Assembly: GCF_022026395.1 (NCBI RefSeq)
Contig: NZ_CP041767.1
Coordinates: 4,980,501 to 5,044,500 of the forward strand
DNA from: Brevibacillus brevis
GTDB taxonomy: Bacteria > Bacillota > Bacilli > Brevibacillales > Brevibacillaceae
Direction: 5' to 3'
DNA: 64,000 bases
The notes under the pieces were generated by a model, which worked only from the letters and a program-made list of their open reading frames with translations, searched no databases and was not told the origin of the DNA. Numbering within the stretch: position 1 is the stretch's first letter; each line of letters starts with the position of its first letter. The position numbers were made by a program, and so were the translations under genes. Shown one piece after another: positions 56,264-64,000 of the stretch.

Positions 56264-57382
56264 TCATTTTATGACACCATTTCCCTTGATCGATACGTCT
56301 GGCTTGATTTCAACAACGGCATTGGAAAACGCCTTCGTCCAATCATCCTCTACCTTTTTGTATTCCTTATATTCATGAGCACGCGCATAGAGACCAAACC
56401 CAAACGGATCTATACCGGTTTCCTGGCATTTCTTGATTAACTTCATGTAATCCTTCTGCAACTCGTCACTGATCATTCGCTCCATCTTTTTGTAGTCCTT
56501 TTCCATGTTGAACGGAAACATGCGCTCCGATATGGAAACTCGCAACCTGAAATGAACGTCAAAATGAAACCGACCGTTCTGATAGGTTGTTTTTACTTTT
56601 TTTTTGACGCCCTTGATAAAAAAACTGATCCTGTCTTTCGTAATTTGTTTTTGATCGTCCGTATCTTTAATCGGGATGGTGACAGACAATTCCCCTTGTT
56701 TTTCATGGATCAGCGTTTGCAAAAGAATCGTATCCCGCGGTTCTATCGAGTCTACGTACGTTCCATTTTTTTTTAACAAAGCTGTCCCCATTACCTTGAC
56801 CGCCCGCTTTTCTTTCTTCAACTCAGTCAAGCTAGGTGTCATCCCTTTTTCATACATTTGTCGATGGAGCTCCTGCGCCCTCGTCTTTACTGTCAGATTT
56901 CTTTTATTGGCTGTGTCAATCAGCGTTGTTACATGAATGGACAGACGAGGCTTGTCCTTTGGTTTATAATCAAACAACTCATGCAACGGACCATCAAGCA
57001 TAGCCACGCGGGCGTTGACACTGAACTTTGCATCCCGAAAAACGACATCCAGCAACCGAAACCAGTCCGGGTGAGCCAGTAGCTTTTTCCCAAACACGAG
57101 CACCTGAATTTTGCCTGCTTGGGTCAAGCCTGTTACTCGCTCATCAAACCCCATTCTTGACTCTCTAATCGTAGATGACCGAATGCCGTATTCCTCAGAT
57201 TTTTCCTTTGCCTCACGATTGAACACCGGGCTTGAGATATAAAAGAGAAGCTCGTTTTTTTCGTTCAAATCAATTCCGACCATCAGCGATAAAGTAGTAT
57301 CCTCCAAATTGATTTGATCCCTGCAACCTGCCAACATGGTTACCAGCAAGCTCAATAACAGTACCTGAGCAAATGCCCTCAT
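56264..57382 (-). CDS. Ger(x)C family spore germination lipoprotein
   Basis: A 372-residue lipoprotein: N-terminal signal with lipobox LLAGC (Cys near residue 19, in TMLAGCRDQINLED), then the GerAC domains, including GIDLNEKNELLFYISSPV, GKIQVLVFGKKL, ARVAMLDG and the FRLRVSISER region near the C-terminus. It forms the C subunit of a nutrient germinant receptor in the spore inner membrane. It overlaps the B-subunit gene by 4 bp (ATGA). Start chosen after AAGGGGGGAAAAAAGC. Confidence 0.92.
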   Translation of the reverse strand: MRAFAQVLLLSLLVTMLAGCRDQINLEDTTLSLMVGIDLNEKNELLFYISSPVFNREAKEKSEEYGIRSSTIRESRMGFDERVTGLTQAGKIQVLVFGKKLLAHPDWFRLLDVVFRDAKFSVNARVAMLDGPLHELFDYKPKDKPRLSIHVTTLIDTANKRNLTVKTRAQELHRQMYEKGMTPSLTELKKEKRAVKVMGTALLKKNGTYVDSIEPRDTILLQTLIHEKQGELSVTIPIKDTDDQKQITKDRISFFIKGVKKKVKTTYQNGRFHFDVHFRLRVSISERMFPFNMEKDYKKMERMISDELQKDYMKLIKKCQETGIDPFGFGLYARAHEYKEYKKVEDDWTKAFSNAVVEIKPDVSIKGNGVIK

Positions 57383-58479
57383 GCTTTTTTCCCCCCTTCT
57401 GCTCGTTTCGATAGCCTGATCGGCCCCCAAGCCAATAAAGGAAGTGCATAAGCAAAAACCAAGCCTGCAAAGCTCCAAATTTGTATCGATTTCTTCAGAT
57501 CAATAAAGGATGGCGTATAAAACCATAGCGCCACTGGAACCAGAAGAAGGAACAGGCGCAAATGCTTGCGGTGATCCTTCATGCCGAATAACTGACTGGA
57601 TGAAAAGACACAGAAATAGATGTACGGCAATGCAGTCGTTGACAATATAAACATATAAGTAGAGAGAAAAAGAATATCGACACGTTCTAAAAAGCGGAAC
57701 TCAATGGCTTTCCATAAATTGAGCGTAGGCCATGTATACTGCGTGATTTCATCGGGGCTAAAGTATGCAAAGGAAACGACAACGACAGACAGATACACGA
57801 ACAACGTCAATGTATTCGCAATGACAATGCCAAGAGGCGCATATTGCTTTTTTTGAAGAAAAGGGTAGGCAAAATAACCAAACTCAAATCCAAGAAAGGA
57901 GAGTACGGTCGATTTGCTCGCTTCCCATATCGGGTGCCAGCCCTCCTTGATCACTGGCAGCAAGTTTAGCCAATGAACCTCTCGATAAGCCGTCGTGAGA
58001 ACAAAAGGTATCCAAAGCGTAAGATAGAATACGAGCTCGGCGTACCTTCCGATGGCGCGAACCCCTCCCTGGAGAACAAAATAAGTTGGCAGCGTAAAAA
58101 GGAACACGACGACATAGGCGGGTGTCTGAGACAGGAGCCAAACATTAATGATTCCCGTGGCATTTATCAGCAAAACGAACGCTGCAACCCCGCAATAAAT
58201 GAACATGAGAACAATAGCGACTCGACCGAGCCACTTCCCCAGGATCAATGGGAATATATCGATGATCGTCTTCTCGGGATACTGCTTCATCATGTTCGTG
58301 ATGACGAGACTGACTAGCGTTGCCGCAAGCCATCCGATCAAAAGCGATATCCATCCATCGGTGCTCGCCTTCTCCGCCAAATCTCTGGGAATCGTCAACA
58401 CGCCGATCCCTACTTGTGCCCCATGAATGAGGAGAATGTACTGAAGGACGCTCAATTGGTTGTACGTGTACTTTTTCAT
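57379..58479 (-). CDS. GerAB/ArcD/ProY family spore germination permease
   Basis: A 366-residue protein with about ten membrane helices, the B (ligand-binding) subunit of the receptor. The text YNQLSVLQYILLIHGAQVGIG, then GVLTIPRDLAEKASTDGWIS, is the family's start, and FLGFEFGYFAYPFLQKKQYA a later conserved part. An ATG at 58479 (7 bases after GGGAGG) fits better than the GTG one codon before. Shares one base with the A-subunit stop. The germinant is unknown. Confidence 0.92.
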   Translation of the reverse strand: MKKYTYNQLSVLQYILLIHGAQVGIGVLTIPRDLAEKASTDGWISLLIGWLAATLVSLVITNMMKQYPEKTIIDIFPLILGKWLGRVAIVLMFIYCGVAAFVLLINATGIINVWLLSQTPAYVVVFLFTLPTYFVLQGGVRAIGRYAELVFYLTLWIPFVLTTAYREVHWLNLLPVIKEGWHPIWEASKSTVLSFLGFEFGYFAYPFLQKKQYAPLGIVIANTLTLFVYLSVVVVSFAYFSPDEITQYTWPTLNLWKAIEFRFLERVDILFLSTYMFILSTTALPYIYFCVFSSSQLFGMKDHRKHLRLFLLLVPVALWFYTPSFIDLKKSIQIWSFAGLVFAYALPLLAWGPIRLSKRAEGGKKA

Positions 58480-60023
58480 CACCCGTCCTCCCTTGGCCGA
58501 TTATCGCCTTGTCTTTCCTCTTCAATCGTATGGGTTGACAGGGGACGCTCTTTCATTTTCCACAGTGGCAGGCGGATAAACAAATCCTTCCAATCGCCGA
58601 AGCGCACAGGAGCAAGAGGGCCTCCATAAGGAACGCCTAATGATTCCAGCGTAATCAAATGGCCAATCAGTGCCATTAATCCCACAATAATTCCAACGAA
58701 CCCAAACATCGCAGCGAGGATCATCATCAAAAAACGAATAAGCCTGACTGCCGAGGCCATATCGTAGTTCGGAATAATAAAGGATGAGATCGCTGTAAAT
58801 GCAACGACGATCACCATAATATTGCTCACAATCCCTGCTTGCACAACCGCTTGACCAATCACGATACCTCCCACGATACCCACAGTTTGTCCAATAGGAG
58901 CCGGCAAGCGAATACCCGATTCCCGGAGCATTTCCAGTGTGAGCTCCATAATAAATGCCTCTAACAAGGGTGGGAATGGAACCCTTTCGCGGGACTCTCC
59001 GACTGACAAAATCAAATCGAGTGGGATAACCTCATAATTGAAAGAAATCAACGCAATATAAATCGCAGGTAAAAAAGTAGCAATCAAAAAAGCTAAATAT
59101 CGAAGCAAACGAATAAACGTGGCAACAGGCCAGCGAGTACCATAATCATCCACACTTTGAAAAAAGGAGGCGAAAGTAGCTGGACCGATTAATACGCTCG
59201 GGGAGCGATCCACAACGACAGCAATCTTCCCTTGCAAGATGTGAGAGGCGACTGTATCCGGCCGCTCTGAGGTCAAAAACTGCGGAAACAGTGAGTAAGG
59301 ATTATCCTCGATATACTCCTCCAGTTCAGACGCGTTGAGAATCGAGTCAACCTTGATCATCTTGAGCCGATCCTCCAGCTCCTGTAATATTTCCGGATTC
59401 GCCACATCAGCCAAGTACATGAGCGAGAGCTTTGTAAGGCCTCGTTCTCCCAACCACATTTCTTTTATTTTTAATTCACGGTTGGGAATATAGCGGCGAA
59501 TAAGGGCAATGTTATGCGTGTCCGTTTCGACAAATCCTTGGTGTCCGCCTTTAAGCGCAGCCTCCAACTGTGGATCTTCTATCGCCCGCTGCGGCCATCC
59601 ATTCGTTTCAATCACAAGCACTTCTTTTCGACCCTCGATAAATAAAAGACTGCTCCCAAGCAAAATCTCGGTTTCTACTTTCCGAAAGTCGTAAGCAACG
59701 GATACCTTTCCGACAGATAACAGGTCAAAAACAGTCGATTTCTCACCCTCTGGGTGTGACAAAAGCGGACGAAGCACATTGTTGTTTATAGAGTTTTTGT
59801 CAACCAAGCCATTCAGGTAGACGAGAGCAACCATCCCCTCTATATGCTGGCACGCAAACGTCCGAATGACCAAATCGGGTGTCAGCGTAAATATTGCATT
59901 CAGCTCCGCAAGGTTATCACTTAATCGCTCACTGATCTCACGGACACGGATAGGCTCACTCGAGTGGCTCATCCTGTCTTTGACAGATGTCTTTTTTCTT
60001 CTCAGCCACCCTCTCATCGCCAT
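58479..60023 (-). CDS. GerA family spore germination protein (A subunit)
   Basis: A 514-residue receptor subunit: cytoplasmic N-terminal domain (about 1-300; VREISERLSDNLAELNAIFT, VSVAYDFRKVETEILLG), then about four membrane helices from residue 320 on, including ESRERVPFPPLLEAFIMELT and the GGIVIGQAVVQAGIVSNIMV segment conserved in GerAA/GerKA. First gene of an A-B-C operon; expressed in the forespore in related species, though I did not find a convincing SigG promoter. RBS GGGAGCTGTAGCAG. Confidence 0.92.
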   Translation of the reverse strand: MAMRGWLRRKKTSVKDRMSHSSEPIRVREISERLSDNLAELNAIFTLTPDLVIRTFACQHIEGMVALVYLNGLVDKNSINNNVLRPLLSHPEGEKSTVFDLLSVGKVSVAYDFRKVETEILLGSSLLFIEGRKEVLVIETNGWPQRAIEDPQLEAALKGGHQGFVETDTHNIALIRRYIPNRELKIKEMWLGERGLTKLSLMYLADVANPEILQELEDRLKMIKVDSILNASELEEYIEDNPYSLFPQFLTSERPDTVASHILQGKIAVVVDRSPSVLIGPATFASFFQSVDDYGTRWPVATFIRLLRYLAFLIATFLPAIYIALISFNYEVIPLDLILSVGESRERVPFPPLLEAFIMELTLEMLRESGIRLPAPIGQTVGIVGGIVIGQAVVQAGIVSNIMVIVVAFTAISSFIIPNYDMASAVRLIRFLMMILAAMFGFVGIIVGLMALIGHLITLESLGVPYGGPLAPVRFGDWKDLFIRLPLWKMKERPLSTHTIEEERQGDNRPREDG

Positions 60024-60336
60024 CTGCTACAGCTCCCGCCCTTTTCCGAAGTATGTTCCATTAGCGTTCGTGAGAGCCTCCCAAAATATGCATGCAACTT
60101 GGCACATCTTGCCGCTGAATCGAATAAATCCCAATACCCTGCAAATCGCAAATAACCGTAAGAATGGAAACAGAATGCAGCTAAATGGAGTGCTACCGCT
60201 TTAGCCATCTTCTCTGGAGGCGGTGAACGTCAAAGTGACGATTCACGGGGCGAGATTTCGAAGGTGAAGAAAGTGCGTGAAATGCGAAAAGAGCAAAGCA
60301 TTGAGCTTTGCTCTTTTTCCCATTTCCTTTTTGAAA
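60024..60336. other. Intergenic region with a bidirectional terminator
   Basis: Contains the hairpin AAAAGAGCAAAGC/GCTTTGCTCTTTT (60287-60316), which ends the fad operon on the minus strand. A few plus-strand mini-frames are preceded by GGAGGCGG but are only 13-14 codons long. Nothing else is supported. Confidence 0.6.
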
Positions 60337-62115
60337 CTACACTACATATGCTCCTGCTTCGATCACGCGATCAGCAATCGAACGTTTGAGTGCCACCGTG
60401 TTGATCGGTGTGCGGCGGGTCAGCTTTTTGAGGATCGAGAGGCGCAGTCGAAGCTCGTCGCCCTCTTCCATCGCCGCCAATGCTTCTTTTGCCCAGCCTT
60501 CGATTCGATCGAATGCTTCATGCACATAGACAGCGGTCATTTCCAGCTTTTGCTGCTCAGCTTCGATGCCATTTGCCGCCATTGCTTTCTCTGTCCGCTT
60601 CACGATGCTGTCCATAGCATACAGCTCGATCAGCATGTCAGCCGCAAATGCCAAGAGCTCCTGTTCTTTGGACATTTCCTGTTGGTATTTCATCAACGCA
60701 GATCCTGCCACCATCAAAATGATTTTGCGCGTGATGTTGATCAGATGCTTCTCCATTGCCAAAGGTGCATCTTCAATCTCTTCTGGATAATAGCTCATCA
60801 GATCTGCTTGCAGACTGCTCGCTGCTTGCATGAGCGGTAGTTCGCCTTTCATCGCCTTTTTCACGAGCGTATCCGGGATGAGCATGCGGTTGATTTCGTT
60901 CGTTCCTTCGAAAATGCGGTTAATCCGTGAGTCACGGTACATGTTCTCGATCTCATACTCGGACATAAAGCCATATCCGCCGTGGATTTGCACGCCTTCG
61001 TCCACGCAGTAATCCAAAACCTCGGTGGCAAATACTTTATTGATCGAGCATTCGATTGCATAATCCGCAATCGCCTTCGCAACCTCGGCGCCATCATCCG
61101 CTTTTTCACCCAATCGAGTCAGCGCTGTATCGAACAGACCGACTGTCCGATAGACGGAGCTTTCTGCCGCATACGTTTTCACTGCCATGTTCGCCAGTTT
61201 GTTTTTGATTAAAGTAAAATTGGCAATGGGCGTTTTGAACTGCTTGCGTTCTTTTGCGTAGTTCGTCGCGAGTTCCACCGCTTTTTTCGAGGAGCCGACT
61301 GCGCCCACCGCGAGCTTGTAACGACCAACGTTCAAGATGTTGAACGCGATCACGTGACCTCTTCCAGGCTCACCGAGCAGATTGGCTACCGGCACAGGTA
61401 CATCTTGCAAAATGACCGTGCGCGTCGAGGAGCATTTGATCCCCATCTTCTTCTCTTCCGGTCCAAACGAAACACCTGGGAATGTACGCTCGACGATAAA
61501 GGCAGTAAATTTCTCGCCATCAATTTTCGCGTATACGATGAACACATCAGCAAAGCCAGCATTCGTTATCCATTGCTTCTCTCCGTTGAGAATATAGTGC
61601 GTGCCATCTGCGGAGAGCGTCGCTGTCGTTTTCGCTCCCAATGCATCTGAGCCAGAGCCTGGCTCTGTCAAGCAGTAGGCAGCGATTCGTTTTCCAGACG
61701 CCAGATCAGGCAGATAACGCTGTTTCTGCTCCTCGTTTCCGAAGTACACGATTGGCAGTGACCCGATACCGACATGGGCGCCGTAGCTGAGCGCAAAGCC
61801 GCGAGCCAGCGAGAACTTCTCTGTGACGAGTGCAGTGCTGACTTTATCCAGCCCCAGTCCCTCGTATTTCTCCGGAACGTCACCAGCCAACAAACCAAGC
61901 TCCCCTGCTTCCTTCAACAGCCGAACCGAAATATCAAATTGGTGGTTTTCAAGCTCTTCCAGATGAGGACGAACTTCATTGTTGACGAAATCCTCCGTCG
62001 TCTTGGCAATCATCTTTTGCTCTTCAGTGTACTCTTCTGGCACGAATACATCGTCAGCTGAACCTGCATCGATCAAAAAGCTTCCACCGCGGATCAAATC
62101 TTTTGTTTCTGCCAT
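60337..62115 (-). CDS. fadE: Acyl-CoA dehydrogenase FadE
   Basis: A 592-residue flavoenzyme that oxidises acyl-CoA to enoyl-CoA, the first step of beta-oxidation. The acyl-CoA dehydrogenase domains fill the first 400 residues: CLTEPGSGSDALGAKTTA (flavin loop), KQWITNAGFADVF, the FAD-binding VGAVGSSKKAVELATNYA and QIHGGYGFMSEYEIENMYRD, followed by IFEGTNEINRMLI near the catalytic site. A further helical C-terminal extension of about 170 residues matches the long YusJ-type enzymes. Third in fadN-fadA-fadE. RBS AGGAGAGGGATAGTA. Confidence 0.94.
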   Translation of the reverse strand: MAETKDLIRGGSFLIDAGSADDVFVPEEYTEEQKMIAKTTEDFVNNEVRPHLEELENHQFDISVRLLKEAGELGLLAGDVPEKYEGLGLDKVSTALVTEKFSLARGFALSYGAHVGIGSLPIVYFGNEEQKQRYLPDLASGKRIAAYCLTEPGSGSDALGAKTTATLSADGTHYILNGEKQWITNAGFADVFIVYAKIDGEKFTAFIVERTFPGVSFGPEEKKMGIKCSSTRTVILQDVPVPVANLLGEPGRGHVIAFNILNVGRYKLAVGAVGSSKKAVELATNYAKERKQFKTPIANFTLIKNKLANMAVKTYAAESSVYRTVGLFDTALTRLGEKADDGAEVAKAIADYAIECSINKVFATEVLDYCVDEGVQIHGGYGFMSEYEIENMYRDSRINRIFEGTNEINRMLIPDTLVKKAMKGELPLMQAASSLQADLMSYYPEEIEDAPLAMEKHLINITRKIILMVAGSALMKYQQEMSKEQELLAFAADMLIELYAMDSIVKRTEKAMAANGIEAEQQKLEMTAVYVHEAFDRIEGWAKEALAAMEEGDELRLRLSILKKLTRRTPINTVALKRSIADRVIEAGAYVV

Positions 62116-62140
62116 TACTATCCCTCTCCTTATTTTAAAA

Positions 62141-63319
62141 TTAGATCATCTCAAAAACGCCAGCGGCTCCCATTCCCCCGCCGATACACATCGTAACGAC
62201 TCCGTATTTGCCGCCTCTGCGCTTCATTTCATTCAAAAGCTGGACGGTCAGCTTGGCACCACTGCAACCGAGTGGATGCCCTAATGCGATAGCTCCACCA
62301 TTTACATTGACCTTTTCAGGATCGAGTCCCAGCTCGCGAATGACGGCAATCGATTGAGAAGCAAACGCTTCGTTTAGCTCAAACAGATCGACATCCTCCA
62401 AGCTGATCCCCGCCAGCTTCAATGCTTTTGGAATCGCAACAACTGGACCAATCCCCATGACATCAGGGTCTACGCCGCCAACCGTAAAGGAACGGAACTT
62501 GGCAATCGGCTCGACACCCAGCTCGGCTGCTTTTTCGGCAGACATCACGAGAACTGCTGCCGCACCGTCGCTCGTTTGCGAGGAGTTTCCTGCTGTTACG
62601 CTGCCTTGCACGTGAAAGACTGGTCTGAGCTTGGCGAGTGCCTCCATCGTCGTGTCCGCGCGTGCTCCTTCATCCTTGTCGAAAACACGTTCCTGGACGT
62701 GAAGCTTGCCTGCTTCATCCACAAAATGCTGCTTGATTGTCAATGGTACGATTTCATCCTGGAATTTCCCTGAAGTAATCGCAGCCGTCGCACGCTGATG
62801 GCTTTGCAGAGCAAAAGCGTCCTGATCCTCACGAGAAATGTTGTACCTCTTCGCTACTTCTTCAGCCGTATGCCCCATGCTCATGTACGCTTCCGGCTTC
62901 GTTTCTACGAGAGTCGGGTTGAGTGCGATTTTGTGACCAAGCATCGGCACCAGACTCATGCTCTCCACCCCGCCAGCGACAATCACATCGGAGCTGCCGA
63001 CCATGATCTGCTGAGCAGCGTAAGCAATCGTCTGCAAACCGGAGGAACAAAAGCGATTGATCGTGATTCCCGATACATTGGTCGGCAATCCGGCACGCAG
63101 TCCGATCAAGCGAGCCATATTCATGCCTTGCTCAGCTTCCGGTACAGCCGTCCCCATGATGATATCCTCGATATCAGCCGGATCGAGCTGTGGAACGCGG
63201 CGCAACAGGTCGCTTACAACTGCGGCTCCCATATCGACTGGGTGAAAATCCTTGAGACTTCCTTTTTTCGATTTACCGATAGCGGTGCGGGCGCCCGCGA
63301 CAATAACTGCTTCTCTCAT
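62141..63319 (-). CDS. fadA: Acetyl-CoA C-acyltransferase (thiolase) FadA
   Basis: A 392-residue thiolase cleaving 3-ketoacyl-CoA. Catalytic residues: Cys in [14 protein letters not shown] (near 90), His in [16 protein letters not shown], and the second Cys in [10 protein letters not shown] near the C-terminus. RBS GGGAGGGATAACG; fadE starts 25 bp further on. Operon with fadN and fadE. Confidence 0.96.
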   Translation of the reverse strand: MREAVIVAGARTAIGKSKKGSLKDFHPVDMGAAVVSDLLRRVPQLDPADIEDIIMGTAVPEAEQGMNMARLIGLRAGLPTNVSGITINRFCSSGLQTIAYAAQQIMVGSSDVIVAGGVESMSLVPMLGHKIALNPTLVETKPEAYMSMGHTAEEVAKRYNISREDQDAFALQSHQRATAAITSGKFQDEIVPLTIKQHFVDEAGKLHVQERVFDKDEGARADTTMEALAKLRPVFHVQGSVTAGNSSQTSDGAAAVLVMSAEKAAELGVEPIAKFRSFTVGGVDPDVMGIGPVVAIPKALKLAGISLEDVDLFELNEAFASQSIAVIRELGLDPEKVNVNGGAIALGHPLGCSGAKLTVQLLNEMKRRGGKYGVVTMCIGGGMGAAGVFEMI

Positions 63320-63337
63320 CGTTATCCCTCCCTCTCC

Positions 63338-64000
63338 CTAGTTACGCAAAGGCTTGTTTTTAGTCAGCATGTGCTGCATACGTTGCTGGCTTTTCGGCGT
63401 CTTGATCAGTTCGAGGAACGCTTGCTTTTCCAGCTCGAGAATGTAGCTCTCTGTCACTTCTGTACCCGCTGGCACGTTACCACCGGACATAACATAGGCA
63501 ACTTTGCTTGCGATCAGCTCATCATGGTCTGAAATATATCCACTCTTTTTCATGGCGTAAATATTTTGGCGCAGGTTCGCATAACCCGTCTCGCCGATAA
63601 CGCGAATTTTGCGTGGCGCAGGCGGTGTGTAGCCTTCTTTATCCATCGTAAGCACCAGTTGCTTCGCATCGTATAGCAGATGATCAGCATTCACGCTGAT
63701 GCGGTCGGTCGGTCGCAGGTACCCCAGATTGATGGCTTCCTGACCACTCGTAGATACCTTTGCCATGGCAATGGCTTCAAACGCTTTCGCAACGAACGGG
63801 AACGGATCAACTGGCATGCTGCCCCCCTCCGGAACGTTTTCCATTGCTCGGAACAGCATCTCCTTCGTTCCTCCGCCACCTGGCAGAAGTCCTACTCCCA
63901 CCTCTACCAATCCGAGGTACGTCTCTGCCGATACCTGCACACGATCCGCGAGGTAGACCACCTCCACACCGCCGCCCAGCGTCATGCCGAACGGTGCTGC
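63338..64000 (-). CDS. fadN: 3-hydroxyacyl-CoA dehydrogenase/enoyl-CoA hydratase FadN, C-terminal part
   Basis: Cut by the right edge; the last 220 codons are present, and the frame continues beyond base 64000. The piece begins inside the crotonase-fold domain (APFGMTLGGGVEVVYLADRV, then GLLPGGGGTKEM) and ends in a helical tail typical of the FadN type, where the hydratase domain is C-terminal. Position upstream of fadA and fadE matches B. subtilis fadNAE. Activity cannot be judged from this part alone. Confidence 0.92.
   Translation of the reverse strand, partial: AAPFGMTLGGGVEVVYLADRVQVSAETYLGLVEVGVGLLPGGGGTKEMLFRAMENVPEGGSMPVDPFPFVAKAFEAIAMAKVSTSGQEAINLGYLRPTDRISVNADHLLYDAKQLVLTMDKEGYTPPAPRKIRVIGETGYANLRQNIYAMKKSGYISDHDELIASKVAYVMSGGNVPAGTEVTESYILELEKQAFLELIKTPKSQQRMQHMLTKNKPLRN

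Overview
The window is chromosomal DNA from an endospore-forming Gram-positive bacterium of the Bacillales. A tricistronic GerA/GerB/GerC germinant receptor, SigD-, SigW- and SigA-type promoters, strong AGGAGG ribosome binding sites and gene blocks known from Bacillus subtilis (yunCDEF, sufCDSUB, mtnKA/mtnWXBD, fadNAE, nfeD-floT) support this. Moderate GC and the mix of gene orders fit Paenibacillaceae such as Brevibacillus, but that genus is an inference.

Layout. 0-5 kb: the end of a DUF2804 gene, then yunC, a DUF6154 gene, yunD, yunE and yunF on the minus strand, and a JAMM-type protease gene. 5-13 kb: aspartate kinase, a secreted polysaccharide deacetylase, the nfeD-floT membrane-microdomain operon behind a SigW-type promoter, a divergent MocR regulator/EamA exporter pair, a NUDIX hydrolase and a SUFU-domain protein. 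13-20 kb: an AT-richer segment with a decayed Ig-like gene and an RR-HK-ABC-FtsX module, bounded by two near-identical 35-bp terminator hairpins. 20-27 kb: the complete sufCDSUB iron-sulfur operon and pckA. 27-40 kb: housekeeping genes (M20 amidohydrolase, SCP2-like, VOC, chemotaxis receptor, gcvH, thioredoxin-like, aminotransferase, ArsC/Spx-like, a second deacetylase, GlnQ-like ATPase, sppA, RDD and CAP-domain proteins) and a 211-bp foldback element at 29.0 kb.

40.9-42.4 kb is the clearest accessory island: a truncated DUF4280 (PAAR-like) gene runs out of frame into what looks like an orphan toxin C-terminus, followed by an AT-rich gene of unknown function in the immunity position. 42.5-48.3 kb holds a BmrCD-like heterodimeric ABC exporter with an attenuator-like hairpin in its leader, an MFS transporter and a GNAT acetyltransferase. 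48.4-56.2 kb is the methionine salvage pathway as two divergent operons, mtnK-mtnA and mtnW-mtnX-mtnB-mtnD, each behind its own SAM-I riboswitch and intrinsic terminator. Between them lies an ECF sigma/anti-sigma pair whose sigma reading frame is broken. 56.3-60 kb is the germinant receptor operon, and 60.3-64 kb is fadN(partial)-fadA-fadE for fatty acid beta-oxidation.

Most of the window is ordinary core genome. The best leads are the toxin remnant, the foldback element, the repeat-bounded two-component/ABC cassette, the frameshifted sigma factor and the exporter attenuator. Start sites were usually moved from the longest frame to the ATG/GTG/TTG that follows a good Shine-Dalgarno sequence.
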